Shown here: positions 10,501 to 19,524 of the stretch, piece by piece
How the letters are laid out: each line of letters begins with the position of its first letter
Position numbering within the stretch: the first letter of the stretch is position 1
NCBI RefSeq assembly: GCF_020271745.1
Contig: NZ_CP084296.1
Span: forward strand, 2,976,001-3,040,000
DNA: 64,000 nucleotides
Direction of reading: 5' to 3'
Origin: Providencia alcalifaciens
Lineage (GTDB): Bacteria; Pseudomonadota; Gammaproteobacteria; Enterobacterales; Enterobacteriaceae
Position numbers and translations under genes: made by a program
The notes under the pieces: generated by a model
What the model was told of the DNA's origin: nothing
Databases searched by the model: none
What the model saw: only the letters and a program-made list of their open reading frames with translations

Positions 10501-11004
10501 GAGCATGCAGCGATAGAGCGATTGATGGGGGCAGCGACGGATACTCAACCGAAGTTGAGAGTCCGTTCTCGGATTCCGGTTAAAACCTCATCAAGCTCGC
10601 TCAATGAACCGACCAAACTGTGGGGATTTACTTTAGGTACATGGTGGATGACCGCACTTCCTCAGCAATTTGCCGAATTTAGAAAGAGTCAGCCTTCAAT
10701 TCGATTATCGCTGATTCTGTCAGATAAAAATAAACTGAATTTCTGTGAATACGATAAAGACAACGGCTGGGTAATTAAAACACCTGAATATGGTATTCAT
10801 TTTCAGCCAATAGAAGGTGCATTAAAGCAAAGATTATGGCTAGTGCGAGATTATCACCAATCACTGGAAAACCGTGAAAGTGAGCTGGAGACCGCGGAAA
10901 AGCTTTCTAAACGTTACGGTGAGATTAGCTTTATATATCGTGAAAACACCATGTATTACTACGATGACCAAATGGGGATAAGTACCTCTAAGGTTTCGAA
11001 ATAG
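7513..11004 (+). CDS. cas3: Cas2-Cas3 fusion, type I-F adaptation subunit and nuclease-helicase
   Basis: The Cas2-Cas3 fusion is the hallmark of type I-F. Residues about 1-100 form the Cas2-like part that scaffolds Cas1. The HD nuclease motif is LLHDWGKASLLF (His123-Asp124). A superfamily 2 helicase follows: Walker A ASTGCGKTTANAK near residue 435, a DEID box near 606 (VIDEIDDFTGD), SSATIPPT (motif III-like) and the QMAGRVRRHREG motif VI. At 1163 residues it is slightly longer than many homologs, partly from a charged Glu/Lys-rich insert around residues 495-560. It degrades DNA after Csy-complex recognition. No frameshift or missing key residue is evident. Confidence 0.97.
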   Translation: MMVTFVSQCEKHALKRTRRVLDAFANRIGDNTWQTLITQEGLLTVQKMLRKSASRNTAVSCHWIRSRSRSQLLWVVGKKSKFNEQGYVPVNRTEKSLLGSELENNWKYLPLINAFTRLAALLHDWGKASLLFQEKLAPNSKNRFKGDPLRHEWISSLLFSALVKSSLATKDDESWIDTLVNGSWDEQQLQEWVKDNNTFSKPLSDLPDAASLLVWLIVSHHRLPFYEVKNEWADKARDTLPELLKTISQQWGYQNCYDENEYQRRVSQCFEFPQGLLSQSQVWLQAVSRAAEHLKHQLPLFKEAMENGCWRLVAQHARLCLMLGDHNYSSKDADPTWQSDIALYANTQRVNETVQYKQKLDEHLVNVANIAANVSEYLPFFESEPPMANDIPELKHHKNATGKFSWQEDVVNTIYQYRDDQEDKTQGYFIVNIASTGCGKTTANAKIMQALSEDKQSMRFILALGLRTLTLQTGDEYRERLGIDEENLAVLIGSKAVLALHQEEKDQEKEREKALERELQLAEFGSESQESLFGGEELELNWSEESWQGSLPEEELSTVLTRPKDRALLYAPILACTIDHIMGATETIRGGRYILPYLRLMSSDLVIDEIDDFTGDDSITIGRLIYLAGILGRKVMISSATIPPTLALFYFKAYQQGWRIHALSHQKSLQIGCVWVDEGEYDPKKDKCIRSCQISTINTEETEQTFEQYKHDHNEFIVRRIKTLQSLVVRRKAFIVPMQKVQGSGQQTQYFEYIQQAILGLHQTHSCVDAHTNLNVSFGVVRVANIPVCVALTHYLLSCEWPEDVEIRAMAYHSQQVLLLRHEQEKHLDAVLKRKEKPGEPPEAFQNPVIRQHLDHIHQQGKAKHVIFILVATPVEEVGRDHDFDWAVVEPSSYRSIIQMAGRVRRHREGAIESPNMALLQYNWKGFTEDENDKHKITDVFSRPGYENKELNLHLSTHDLCELVDEQQLLKSVDAIPRIQHMADWKSQQKTDLACLEHAAIERLMGAATDTQPKLRVRSRIPVKTSSSSLNEPTKLWGFTLGTWWMTALPQQFAEFRKSQPSIRLSLILSDKNKLNFCEYDKDNGWVIKTPEYGIHFQPIEGALKQRLWLVRDYHQSLENRESELETAEKLSKRYGEISFIYRENTMYYYDDQMGISTSKVSK

Positions 11005-11031
11005 ATATTTAAGTCACAAGGACCATTCAAT

Positions 11032-12300
11032 ATGTTAGATCCAGCAATAGACGCCTTTTTTGCGGAGCGTAAAGAGGGTTGGCTTAAAAAGAATGTAAAA
11101 GCATCTATGAGTGAAAGTGAGTTACAGCAATTACAGCAAGAGTGTGATGCCGTATTTGCATTATCACAGTGGCTGCCCAATGCTGCTAAACGAGCTGGGC
11201 AGATATCGTTGTCGACTCATCCCTGCACTTTTAGCCATCCAAGTTCGAGAAAGAATAAGAATGGCTATGTGACGGCGACATTAGCGGAAACAGAACATAG
11301 TAATGATGGCTTTTTGAGATCGGGTAATGTGGCGGTTGAAACCGATGCATTAGGTAATGCGGCAGCATTAGATGTATATAAGTTTTTAACCCTTACACTG
11401 CAAGATAACAAAACGTTACTGGCACATATTCAAGATGAAACTGACCTAGCTAAATCTGTTTTAGCGCAAGGCGATGAATCATATCAAGTGCTGAGGGATG
11501 GATTCTTAGAAATGGCTTCGACGGATGACTCCATCATCACAAGTTCGAAAATAAAACAAGTCTATTTCCCAGTTTGGCAAGAAGACACTGAATATCATTT
11601 GCTTTCACCATTAACCCCGTCAGGATTGGTATTTGAGCTTCGCCAGCGCATAGATGCCATTCGTTTTTCTGAACAAACCAAAACATTGCGAGATTTAAAA
11701 CGAAAAGGGGAATATAGCGAAGTCGGTTATAAAGAAATTTATAACATAACGACGATTGGTTACGGGGGCACTAAGCCTCAGAATGTCTCCGTTCTAAACA
11801 CGCAGAATGCCGGAAAAGCACATTTATTATCGTCGCTACCCCCTCAAATTATTCAACGAAAATTGCGCTTACCAACCAGCAATTTCTTCTCTGACACATT
11901 AAATCCATGGCAAGCAAAAGAGACTCTAGAGGCATTTCATGGGCTGATTTCATTACCAAAAGCGCAGCGAAATAGTCGGTTTATTGAGTATAGAGATAGG
12001 CGTATTCAAGAGTATATGGACTATATCATGTTGGTAATGTGGGAAGTTCGTCGTGAACTTGAACAGGTTGATGCTAGGTTGCCCGCTAGTTTACCAAAAG
12101 AGCAGCAAATATGGCTATTTCCTAATCCGCAGGAGAGGGATAATTCTGATGAGTGGATATCAGTGATCGTCACTTCGATAGTTAAAAGTTTCATGCTGCA
12201 TTACAAGAAAGTGCTTGGTAAAAAAGCCATTAGTTTAGGGAATGAGGAATTTGCCGCTATCGCGGAATTGGTTATGACAAATAAGGAGCTTTTGCGATGA
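11032..12300 (+). CDS. csy1: Csy1 (Cas8f), large subunit of the I-F surveillance complex
   Basis: Csy1 pairs with Csy2 at the crRNA 5' handle and recognises the GG/CC PAM in target DNA. The 422-residue product starts MLDPAIDAFFAERKEGWLKK, with an AAGGA ribosome site, 27 bases after cas3. Its identity rests on size, position between cas3 and csy2, and family-like blocks such as GGTKPQNVSVLNTQNAGKAH. The 3' end overlaps csy2 by ATGA, implying coupled translation. Confidence 0.94.
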   Translation: MLDPAIDAFFAERKEGWLKKNVKASMSESELQQLQQECDAVFALSQWLPNAAKRAGQISLSTHPCTFSHPSSRKNKNGYVTATLAETEHSNDGFLRSGNVAVETDALGNAAALDVYKFLTLTLQDNKTLLAHIQDETDLAKSVLAQGDESYQVLRDGFLEMASTDDSIITSSKIKQVYFPVWQEDTEYHLLSPLTPSGLVFELRQRIDAIRFSEQTKTLRDLKRKGEYSEVGYKEIYNITTIGYGGTKPQNVSVLNTQNAGKAHLLSSLPPQIIQRKLRLPTSNFFSDTLNPWQAKETLEAFHGLISLPKAQRNSRFIEYRDRRIQEYMDYIMLVMWEVRRELEQVDARLPASLPKEQQIWLFPNPQERDNSDEWISVIVTSIVKSFMLHYKKVLGKKAISLGNEEFAAIAELVMTNKELLR

Positions 12301-13253
12301 GTTCAACTTACATTCTTAAGCTACCCCACTTAAAAATTCATAATGCAAATGCGCTATCCAGCCCTTATACCATTGGTTTTCCAGCGATGACGGCATGGTT
12401 AGGCTTTATGCATGCCTTAGAACGTAAACTTCGTGAAGATGGAACACTAAATATTGTGTTGGATTCGGTGGCAGTAATTAGCCATGACTGTAATTTGCAA
12501 ACGTATCGTGGAGCCAATGACTATGTGAGCTCCATCATTGGTACTGCGAATCCACTCAATAATGATGGTAGCCGTTCAGCATTTATCGAAGAAGCACGCT
12601 GCCATCTCGATGTTTCACTATTAATCCAGTATGTCATTAAGAATGATGAATTAGAGCCACTGTCTGAATATTCACCTATTTTAGAAACTATTCATAATCA
12701 AGTCATGACAATGAAACTCGCTGGGGGTGACATTCTTTCTTTGGGTAAACCTACAGTTCATATTATTCCAGAAGTCGATGAGAATGGGCTATCCCGACGT
12801 CAACTACTCAATAGTGTGATGCCGGGTTATGCTTTGATTGAGCGTCGAGACTTAATGATATCAGCGATGGAAGAGGGGCAAGATGCGATGGATGCCTTGC
12901 TCGATTATGTGGTAGTAGAAAATCATTGTGTTGAAAAAATATCCGAGGATGACAGTGAGCGTGAGAAAAAAGCGCAGTTTGAGTGGCGTTCTCAACGAAA
13001 AACATCCGGTTGGATTGTGCCTATCGCGACAGGTTATCAAGGTATTTCGCCGTTAGGGCAGGCTAAAAACCAACGAGACCCAGATACACCCCACCGTTTT
13101 TCTGAAAGTGTCGTGACGCTCGGGGAGTTCATTCTGGCTAACCGAATTAACGATATTTATGAAATTTTATGGGGATTTGATTTTATTGAATCCCAAAACC
13201 TTTATCTATGCCAACAACTGGTATCAAATTTTTTATCTGCGGAGAGTAAATAA
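12297..13253 (+). CDS. csy2: Csy2 (Cas5f) subunit of the I-F surveillance complex
   Basis: Csy2 forms a heterodimer with Csy1 that caps the crRNA 5' handle. The 318-residue product opens with the RAMP-like strand YILKLPHLKIHNANALSSPYT and the segment TIGFPAMTAWLGFMHALER, typical of Cas5f. It overlaps csy1 by four bases at its start and csy3 by one base at its stop (TAATG), indicating tight coupling and stoichiometric production. Confidence 0.94.
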   Translation: MSSTYILKLPHLKIHNANALSSPYTIGFPAMTAWLGFMHALERKLREDGTLNIVLDSVAVISHDCNLQTYRGANDYVSSIIGTANPLNNDGSRSAFIEEARCHLDVSLLIQYVIKNDELEPLSEYSPILETIHNQVMTMKLAGGDILSLGKPTVHIIPEVDENGLSRRQLLNSVMPGYALIERRDLMISAMEEGQDAMDALLDYVVVENHCVEKISEDDSEREKKAQFEWRSQRKTSGWIVPIATGYQGISPLGQAKNQRDPDTPHRFSESVVTLGEFILANRINDIYEILWGFDFIESQNLYLCQQLVSNFLSAESK

Positions 13254-14275
13254 TGGCGAAGAATAATGATGTTGCATCAGTTTTAGCATTTGAGAAAAAA
13301 TTGGTTCCATCGGATGGTTATTTCTATGGCACTTGCTGGGATAATAAATCGCAATTTACGCCATTATCATTACAAGAAAAGTCGGTGAGAGGTACGATTT
13401 CAAACCGTCTTAAAGGTGCGGTAAAGAGTGATCCTTTGAAGCTTAATTCAGAGGTGGAAAAAGCCAACCTACAAACTGTAGATGCCTGTGCACTGGGTAC
13501 CAATGAAGACACATTGATGCACCAATTTACCTTAAAAGTCCTAGGTGGCGTTGAAACCCCATCGGCTTGTAATAATGCGTTATTCAAACAAAGCTATGAG
13601 CAAGCAGCCAAAGCCTATATTGAAAAAGAAGGCTTCCGAGAATTAGGTCACCGTTATGCGCAAAATATTGCGAATGGGCGTTTTTTATGGCGCAACCGTG
13701 TTGGCGCGGAACAAATTGAAGTGGTGGTTAAAGTGCTAAATCAAGGCCAGCAAGCTGAGTGGGTGTTTGATGCCACGCAGTACAGTATTCATCAGTTTGA
13801 TGCCAAAGATGAAAAACTCACTCAGTTAGGTGAAAAAATTGCGGCTGCACTGGCGACGCCTCAAGGTGCTTTACTGCTTGAAATCACAACTTATGCTCAA
13901 TTAGGTAAAGCACAGGAAGTGTATCCAAGTGAAGAGTTGGTGATGGATAAAGGCAAAGGTGAAAAAAGCAAAATTCTATACCATGTCAACGGGCATGCTG
14001 CGATGCACTCGCAAAAAGTAGGCAATGCGCTCCGTTCTATTGATACTTGGTATCCTGCTTATGGCACTGAAAATGGAGCCGGCGCAATTGCGATTGAGCC
14101 ATACGGCGCTGTCACTAACTTAGGTACTGCCTATCGCACACCAAAAGAGAACCAAGATTTTTATACTCATTTTGATAAATGGGCGCGCGGTGAAAGCTTG
14201 GCACGAATTGAAGATGAGCATTATGTGATGGCAGTGTTGGTTCGAGGCGGTGTATTTGGTGAAAGCGATAAATAA
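13253..14275 (+). CDS. csy3: Csy3 (Cas7f), backbone subunit of the I-F surveillance complex
   Basis: Six Csy3 copies coat the 32-nt spacer part of the crRNA in Csy complexes. The 340-residue product starts MAKNNDVASVLAFEKKLVPS and contains family-typical blocks: GTCWDN, ALGTNEDTLMHQFTLKVLGG and NGRFLWRNRVGAEQIEV. The start codon shares a base with the csy2 stop. Length matches the family, and nothing is missing. Confidence 0.96.
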   Translation: MAKNNDVASVLAFEKKLVPSDGYFYGTCWDNKSQFTPLSLQEKSVRGTISNRLKGAVKSDPLKLNSEVEKANLQTVDACALGTNEDTLMHQFTLKVLGGVETPSACNNALFKQSYEQAAKAYIEKEGFRELGHRYAQNIANGRFLWRNRVGAEQIEVVVKVLNQGQQAEWVFDATQYSIHQFDAKDEKLTQLGEKIAAALATPQGALLLEITTYAQLGKAQEVYPSEELVMDKGKGEKSKILYHVNGHAAMHSQKVGNALRSIDTWYPAYGTENGAGAIAIEPYGAVTNLGTAYRTPKENQDFYTHFDKWARGESLARIEDEHYVMAVLVRGGVFGESDK

Positions 14276-14283
14276 GGTGGGCT

Positions 14284-14919
14284 ATGAATTACTATCAAGA
14301 GGTCACTTTATTGCCAGATTCAACGGTACCATTAGATTTTCTGTGGCAAAAGGTTTATCAGCAAATCCATATTGCGCTGGTGGACAATAAAACAGGCCAA
14401 GGGAACAGTGCGGTCGCGGTTGCATTTCCTGAATATGGTAGCCCTGGGTTTCGATTAGGCAAAAAGGTACGTTTGATCGCCAAAGACTCTACGGCATTAG
14501 CGGCGTTAGATTTGGCTAAATGGCTTTCAAGGCTATCTGATTATGTGCATATAAAGTCAATACAAGCGGTACCTGAAAATGCTCGCCCAGTGAGTTATAT
14601 TCGTCGGCAAGTTAAAGGTGCGTCGCGTATTGAGTCGGATATGCAGAAAAAAGCAGCGCGTTGGGCAAAAAAATCGGGGCAATCCTTGGCTCAGTGTTTA
14701 GCGGATCTCGAAAAATCTCGCCCAATTAAACAAAGCCGATTGCCATTTATCTGGGTGGAAAGCCAACACAGTAAGAGTGAGCAACGAGGTAGCCGACCCT
14801 TCCCGTTATTTATTCAATGTATCGAAGTAGAGAAAGCGGTTGAAGGTATCTTTAATTGTTATGGACTCAGTCAGATTAACAATGATGGTCAAATATTCGC
14901 AACTGTTCCTCATTTTTGA
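14284..14919 (+). CDS. cas6f: Cas6f (Csy4), pre-crRNA processing endoribonuclease
   Basis: Cas6f cleaves at the base of each repeat hairpin and stays bound to the crRNA 3' stem. The 211-residue protein has a His at position 29 (YQQIHIALV), the catalytic position of the Pseudomonas enzyme, and an arginine/lysine-rich helix (VSYIRRQVKGASRIESDMQK) of the kind that reads the repeat stem. It is modestly longer than the 187-residue reference. The gene lies 8 bases after csy3 with GGTGG before ATG. Its last codons overlap the first bases of the array 2 leader motif (14915 on), so cas transcription can run straight into array 2. Confidence 0.94.
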   Translation: MNYYQEVTLLPDSTVPLDFLWQKVYQQIHIALVDNKTGQGNSAVAVAFPEYGSPGFRLGKKVRLIAKDSTALAALDLAKWLSRLSDYVHIKSIQAVPENARPVSYIRRQVKGASRIESDMQKKAARWAKKSGQSLAQCLADLEKSRPIKQSRLPFIWVESQHSKSEQRGSRPFPLFIQCIEVEKAVEGIFNCYGLSQINNDGQIFATVPHF

Positions 14920-15050
14920 CCTTTGTTTTTTGCTCTTTAATAACAAAGCCTAAAATCAATAAGTTACAGTAGTCAGATAGAATAAAGGGTATTTTATTAA
15001 AAATGCCCTTAACTGATTGTTGTAACTTATTTTTTGTTTGATATTTTATA
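14915..15050 (+). promoter_or_regulatory. Leader of CRISPR array 2
   Basis: The 29-base block 14915-14943 is identical to that of leader 1 and contains promoter-like TTGACC. At the same offset (39) lies AATCAATAAGTTA (14954-14966), a full match to the IHF consensus WATCAANNNNTTR. The leader ends in TTATA directly before the first repeat, as in leader 1. Other leader bases differ between the arrays, so the shared parts are the likely functional sites. Confidence 0.83.
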
Positions 15051-18000
15051 GTTCACTGCCACATAGGCAGCTTAGAAAAGTTTAAAGCCATCAATTAAGC
15101 GAGGTGTTGAGTTCACTGCCACATAGGCAGCTTAGAAATAGAAGAAGCAACCAACGTAATCGCACCGCTAGTTCACTGCCACATAGGCAGCTTAGAAATA
15201 TAACGCGTAATTTTTGCACATTACATGAGCGTTCACTGCCACATAGGCAGCTTAGAAAGTGATAAAGCCGGAGGATGTCAATGTTGATATGTTCACTGCC
15301 ACATAGGCAGCTTAGAAATACAGACTTTAACGCGCGTGAAATCACACCATGTTCACTGCCACATAGGCAGCTTAGAAATAGCGAATCGGTAGAGCAAATC
15401 ACATTTTTTAGTTCACTGCCACATAGGCAGCTTAGAAATTCTACAAAAGTGATAACCCATTGCTGACTATGTTCACTGCCACATAGGCAGCTTAGAAATC
15501 TACGAAAGTGATAACCCATTGCTGACTATGTTCACTGCCACATAGGCAGCTTAGAAAATATTGTACGTGTTGCCATCACTAGCAAAACAGTTCACTGCCA
15601 CATAGGCAGCTTAGAAAGACCTGGTCCGAGCTAGCTGCGTAAAAATAGCGTTCACTGCCACATAGGCAGCTTAGAAAACAGTTGAGCACGCTTATGAGAT
15701 AGCATCATCGTTCACTGCCACATAGGCAGCTTAGAAATTGATATTGTTGAATAGCCCAGTCTGCCATCCCGTTCACTGCCACATAGGCAGCTTAGAAATT
15801 TTTCAGGGGTCAGTAGCAGACAGATAGAGAGTTCACTGCCACATAGGCAGCTTAGAAAATCCAGTCCACATCAGATTGAAACGCGGCTACGTTCACTGCC
15901 ACATAGGCAGCTTAGAAAGATAACGGTTTTATTCCCGTTGGCTAGCTTAAGTTCACTGCCACATAGGCAGCTTAGAAAGAATTGCTCAACTTTTGCAGTC
16001 TCAGTGACAGGTTCACTGCCACATAGGCAGCTTAGAAAACACATGAGACTTGACGCTTACTTATGCAAGCGTTCACTGCCACATAGGCAGCTTAGAAATA
16101 TATGCGAGGCGGTGAATCGCTGCTGGGTAGGTTCACTGCCACATAGGCAGCTTAGAAAAGTCGCGCCGATGGTTAATTGCCCGATATCACGTTCACTGCC
16201 ACATAGGCAGCTTAGAAACTAACTTGTCTGTTATTCGGGTTTACAACTTGGTTCACTGCCACATAGGCAGCTTAGAAAGCGCTCAGAACTTGCTCCAAAC
16301 TGATATTTTTGTTCACTGCCACATAGGCAGCTTAGAAAGCGATAAAACCGGAGGATGTCAATGTTGATATGTTCACTGCCACATAGGCAGCTTAGAAACA
16401 GCTAAGAATCCATTGCGCACGAACTCTTTAGTTCACTGCCACATAGGCAGCTTAGAAAAGTCGGAATCGTTGGACAGGGTTGGTAAAGCTGTTCACTGCC
16501 ACATAGGCAGCTTAGAAAATACCACTGCTGGACTTCTGCTGCTTCATCATGTTCACTGCCACATAGGCAGCTTAGAAAGTCTTTCACGCTTATTGCGCCG
16601 TTCAAGATAGGTTCACTGCCACATAGGCAGCTTAGAAATCTAGCTAGTTTCTCGTCACCTTCTACGAAAGGTTCACTGCCACATAGGCAGCTTAGAAATT
16701 CCATGTCATCGCGGCCATAATCGAAAATATGTTCACTGCCACATAGGCAGCTTAGAAAAACTGCGGGGATTGCCGAACCAATCATGCTTGGTTCACTGCC
16801 ACATAGGCAGCTTAGAAAAAATCGGCAGGGTTAACTGGTAATAAGCGATTGTTCACTGCCACATAGGCAGCTTAGAAATGCTGACCGTTAACATTCTGCT
16901 TAATCATAATGTTCACTGCCACATAGGCAGCTTAGAAATAACGACAAGATAAGGCGCTTTCGTTGTAACGGTTCACTGCCACATAGGCAGCTTAGAAAAG
17001 CGAGTAGATAGTGCGGAGCTCATGTAATGTGTTCACTGCCACATAGGCAGCTTAGAAAATGCTAGAAGCTCAGGGGCTGGTTAAAAAAGAGTTCACTGCC
17101 ACATAGGCAGCTTAGAAAGATACCAGACTTCCGAACGCTTCGAAGGTTTCGTTCACTGCCACATAGGCAGCTTAGAAACGTTCGATGTTGAGTTGGTTCG
17201 CATTCCAAGCGTTCACTGCCACATAGGCAGCTTAGAAAATTTAGTTGGAGTGTAAGCCATTATTTAGCCCGTTCACTGCCACATAGGCAGCTTAGAAACA
17301 GGTAGCAACCCACTTCACGCTATCGTTTACGTTCACTGCCACATAGGCAGCTTAGAAAACACCGAAGCCAGAAGCTGATGCGTCTCTATAGTTCACTGCC
17401 ACATAGGCAGCTTAGAAATGCCTATTGCAACAGCGGCAACCGCCCCGACCGTTCACTGCCACATAGGCAGCTTAGAAAATTAACTGGCGTAGTTGTGGCT
17501 TGCGACTAAAGTTCACTGCCACATAGGCAGCTTAGAAAAAAACCAAAAAACAAAGCGGCGGCTACTCCAGGTTCACTGCCACATAGGCAGCTTAGAAAAC
17601 ATTTCACGCTTTACTCGTTATCTTTTTATTGTTCACTGCCACATAGGCAGCTTAGAAATACTAACGATGGATCGGAGAGTAGCATTTGAAGTTCACTGCC
17701 ACATAGGCAGCTTAGAAAAGAGTCATCGGTATAGAAACCAACACTATAAAGTTCACTGCCACATAGGCAGCTTAGAAACAATTATCTCGACTCCTGCAAG
17801 TTTAGATGCAGTTCACTGCCACATAGGCAGCTTAGAAACGACTAACAAATAACTTGATGGTGATAGGCTCGTTCACTGCCACATAGGCAGCTTAGAAAAA
17901 TCAGTTAATGCTTTTTCGTATTCTTCTTCAGTTCACTGCCACATAGGCAGCTTAGAAAACTTTCGGCCTCTCTTGCTGTCGTTGGTTGCCGTTCACTGCC

Positions 18001-18860
18001 ACATAGGCAGCTTAGAAACATCGGATGATTGATGATCCACTTGCTGTTTTTGTTCACTGCCACATAGGCAGCTTAGAAATAGACATTGGCACGACGTGAG
18101 ACTTCCCATTCTGTTCACTGCCACATAGGCAGCTTAGAAACATTTGAGAATTGTTTTGTTCGCCACTTTACAGTTCACTGCCACATAGGCAGCTTAGAAA
18201 TGCTGAGCCTCCATTAACCATTGCTGCTCCTCGTTCACTGCCACATAGGCAGCTTAGAAATGTTAACGGCTCATTCATTTTTCAGTCCTGTTGTTCACTG
18301 CCACATAGGCAGCTTAGAAACAGCTTCTTAGCTGCGCATGTCTCAACTATTCGTTCACTGCCACATAGGCAGCTTAGAAATGTCTCTACGTTAACGCCAA
18401 CTCTATGACAAAGTTCACTGCCACATAGGCAGCTTAGAAACAAGGGCGGGGACTATATATCAATAACTCCAGGTTCACTGCCACATAGGCAGCTTAGAAA
18501 AGTAACAGCCACAAAAGCACGTAAAGCGGATAGTTCACTGCCACACAGGCAGCTTAGAAAAGCTAGAAATAAAGGGGCTAATTCCATCATTAGTTCACTG
18601 CCACACAGGCAGCTTAGAAAAGAAGCACTCGACAAGCTGAACACTGACGAAAGTTCACTGCCACACAGGCAGCTTAGAAACGGAGAAGTGGGTTTTAATA
18701 TCGATGCGAAAAGTTCACTGCCACACAGGCAGCTTAGAAATCTCGCATCAAATAATCGATGTCTGCGGTCCAGTTCACTGCCACACAGGCAGCTTAGAAA
18801 ATTAAAAGGGATGCTTCATGAACCAATCAACCGTTCACTGCCACACAGGCAGCATATAGG
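15051..18860 (+). CRISPR. CRISPR array 2, type I-F, 64 repeats / 63 spacers in the main block
   Basis: Repeats start at 15051. They share the GTTCACTGCC start and GGCAGCTTAGAAA end of array 1, but the hairpin loop is ACATA rather than GTACA. Repeats 1-58 have ACATA; repeats from 18533 on have ACACA. Spacers are 32 bases except spacer 8 (15499-15529, 31) and spacers 12, 50 and 51 (33 each). The last repeat (18833) matches only its first 21 bases (to 18853) and then runs into a toxin-antitoxin cassette; the array resumes at 19543. Leader at the left and degenerate repeats at the right show rightward transcription. Confidence 0.99.
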
Positions 18861-18888
18861 AAATAACGTCGGATAATGGAATGACAGA

Positions 18889-18925
18889 ATTGCACTAGAA
18901 TGCAATTTGCATCATAATGCAATTT
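18889..18925 (+). promoter_or_regulatory. Putative operator/promoter region of the toxin-antitoxin pair
   Basis: AATGCAATTT occurs twice (18899-18908 and 18916-18925), 17 bases apart. The first copy lies in the near-palindrome ATGCAATTTGCAT (18900-18912). It is placed immediately ahead of the toxin ribosome site, as expected for autorepression by the HTH antitoxin. Confidence 0.5.
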
Positions 18926-18938
18926 ATTGAGAGGGAAC

Positions 18939-19265
18939 ATGTATACAGTAAAATATCATTTAGAAGCTGAAAAAGAAGCGAATGCGTTACCTCTAAAAAT
19001 AAAAGTAAAGTATGACCGAATAATACAACAGCTTGAAAAATTCCCAAATTATTTACGGGAACCAGATACAAAGTCATTAGGAAATGGACTTTTTGAACTT
19101 AGAACAATGGGAAGTGAAATTGTCAGAGGTTTGTGGGTATACCATAAAGGCAACACAATCATTATCTTGAGGGTTTTTATCAAAAAATCGCAGAAAACCC
19201 CAAAGTCAGAGTTTGATTTAGCTAAAAAACGTTTGCAGGAGTTATTAAATGATGAAAACGCATAA
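18939..19265 (+). CDS. RelE/HigB-superfamily toxin (type II TA)
   Basis: This protein resembles the phage-derived Gp49-like/HigB branch of RelE toxins, which typically cleave mRNA at the ribosome. ATG 18939 is chosen because GAGAGGGA lies just ahead; it gives 108 residues. Family-like features are the basic helix region (LPLKIKVKYDRIIQQLEKFP), the strand block GLFELRTMGSEIVRGLWVY and the end VFIKKSQKTPKSEFDLAKKR. The antitoxin gene overlaps its 3' end, in the toxin-first order common for higBA. The pair sits inside CRISPR array 2. Confidence 0.85.
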   Translation: MYTVKYHLEAEKEANALPLKIKVKYDRIIQQLEKFPNYLREPDTKSLGNGLFELRTMGSEIVRGLWVYHKGNTIIILRVFIKKSQKTPKSEFDLAKKRLQELLNDENA

Positions 19266-19524
19266 GGAATTACACACGGAATGGATGAAAGACCCGGAGT
19301 ATCAGGCTGCATATGAAGAAGAAATTAGAACTGAAAAATTACAAGCAATGCTTAAAGAATGGCGTGAGTCTGCCGGTTTGACTAAGAGACAATTGGCCGA
19401 AATCATTGGTGTAAATCCATCAACGATTACAAGATTAGAAAGTAACGTAAACAACGCTAGCATCAAAAGTATTGCAAGGTATGCTGCGGCATGTGGAATT
19501 AAAAACCCAGTTATTGCATTGTAA
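19249..19524 (+). CDS. XRE/HTH antitoxin partner of the RelE/HigB-type toxin
   Basis: The 91-residue protein has an N-terminal helical segment (EWMKDPEYQAAYEEE) and a Cro/C1 helix-turn-helix around residues 45-65 (LTKRQLAEIIGVNPSTITRL), with C-terminal similarity to HigA-type antitoxins. It overlaps the toxin gene by 17 bases, so translation is probably coupled. It likely binds the toxin and represses the repeats at 18899-18925. The start could be the second ATG at 19252. Confidence 0.85.
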   Translation: MMKTHKELHTEWMKDPEYQAAYEEEIRTEKLQAMLKEWRESAGLTKRQLAEIIGVNPSTITRLESNVNNASIKSIARYAAACGIKNPVIAL

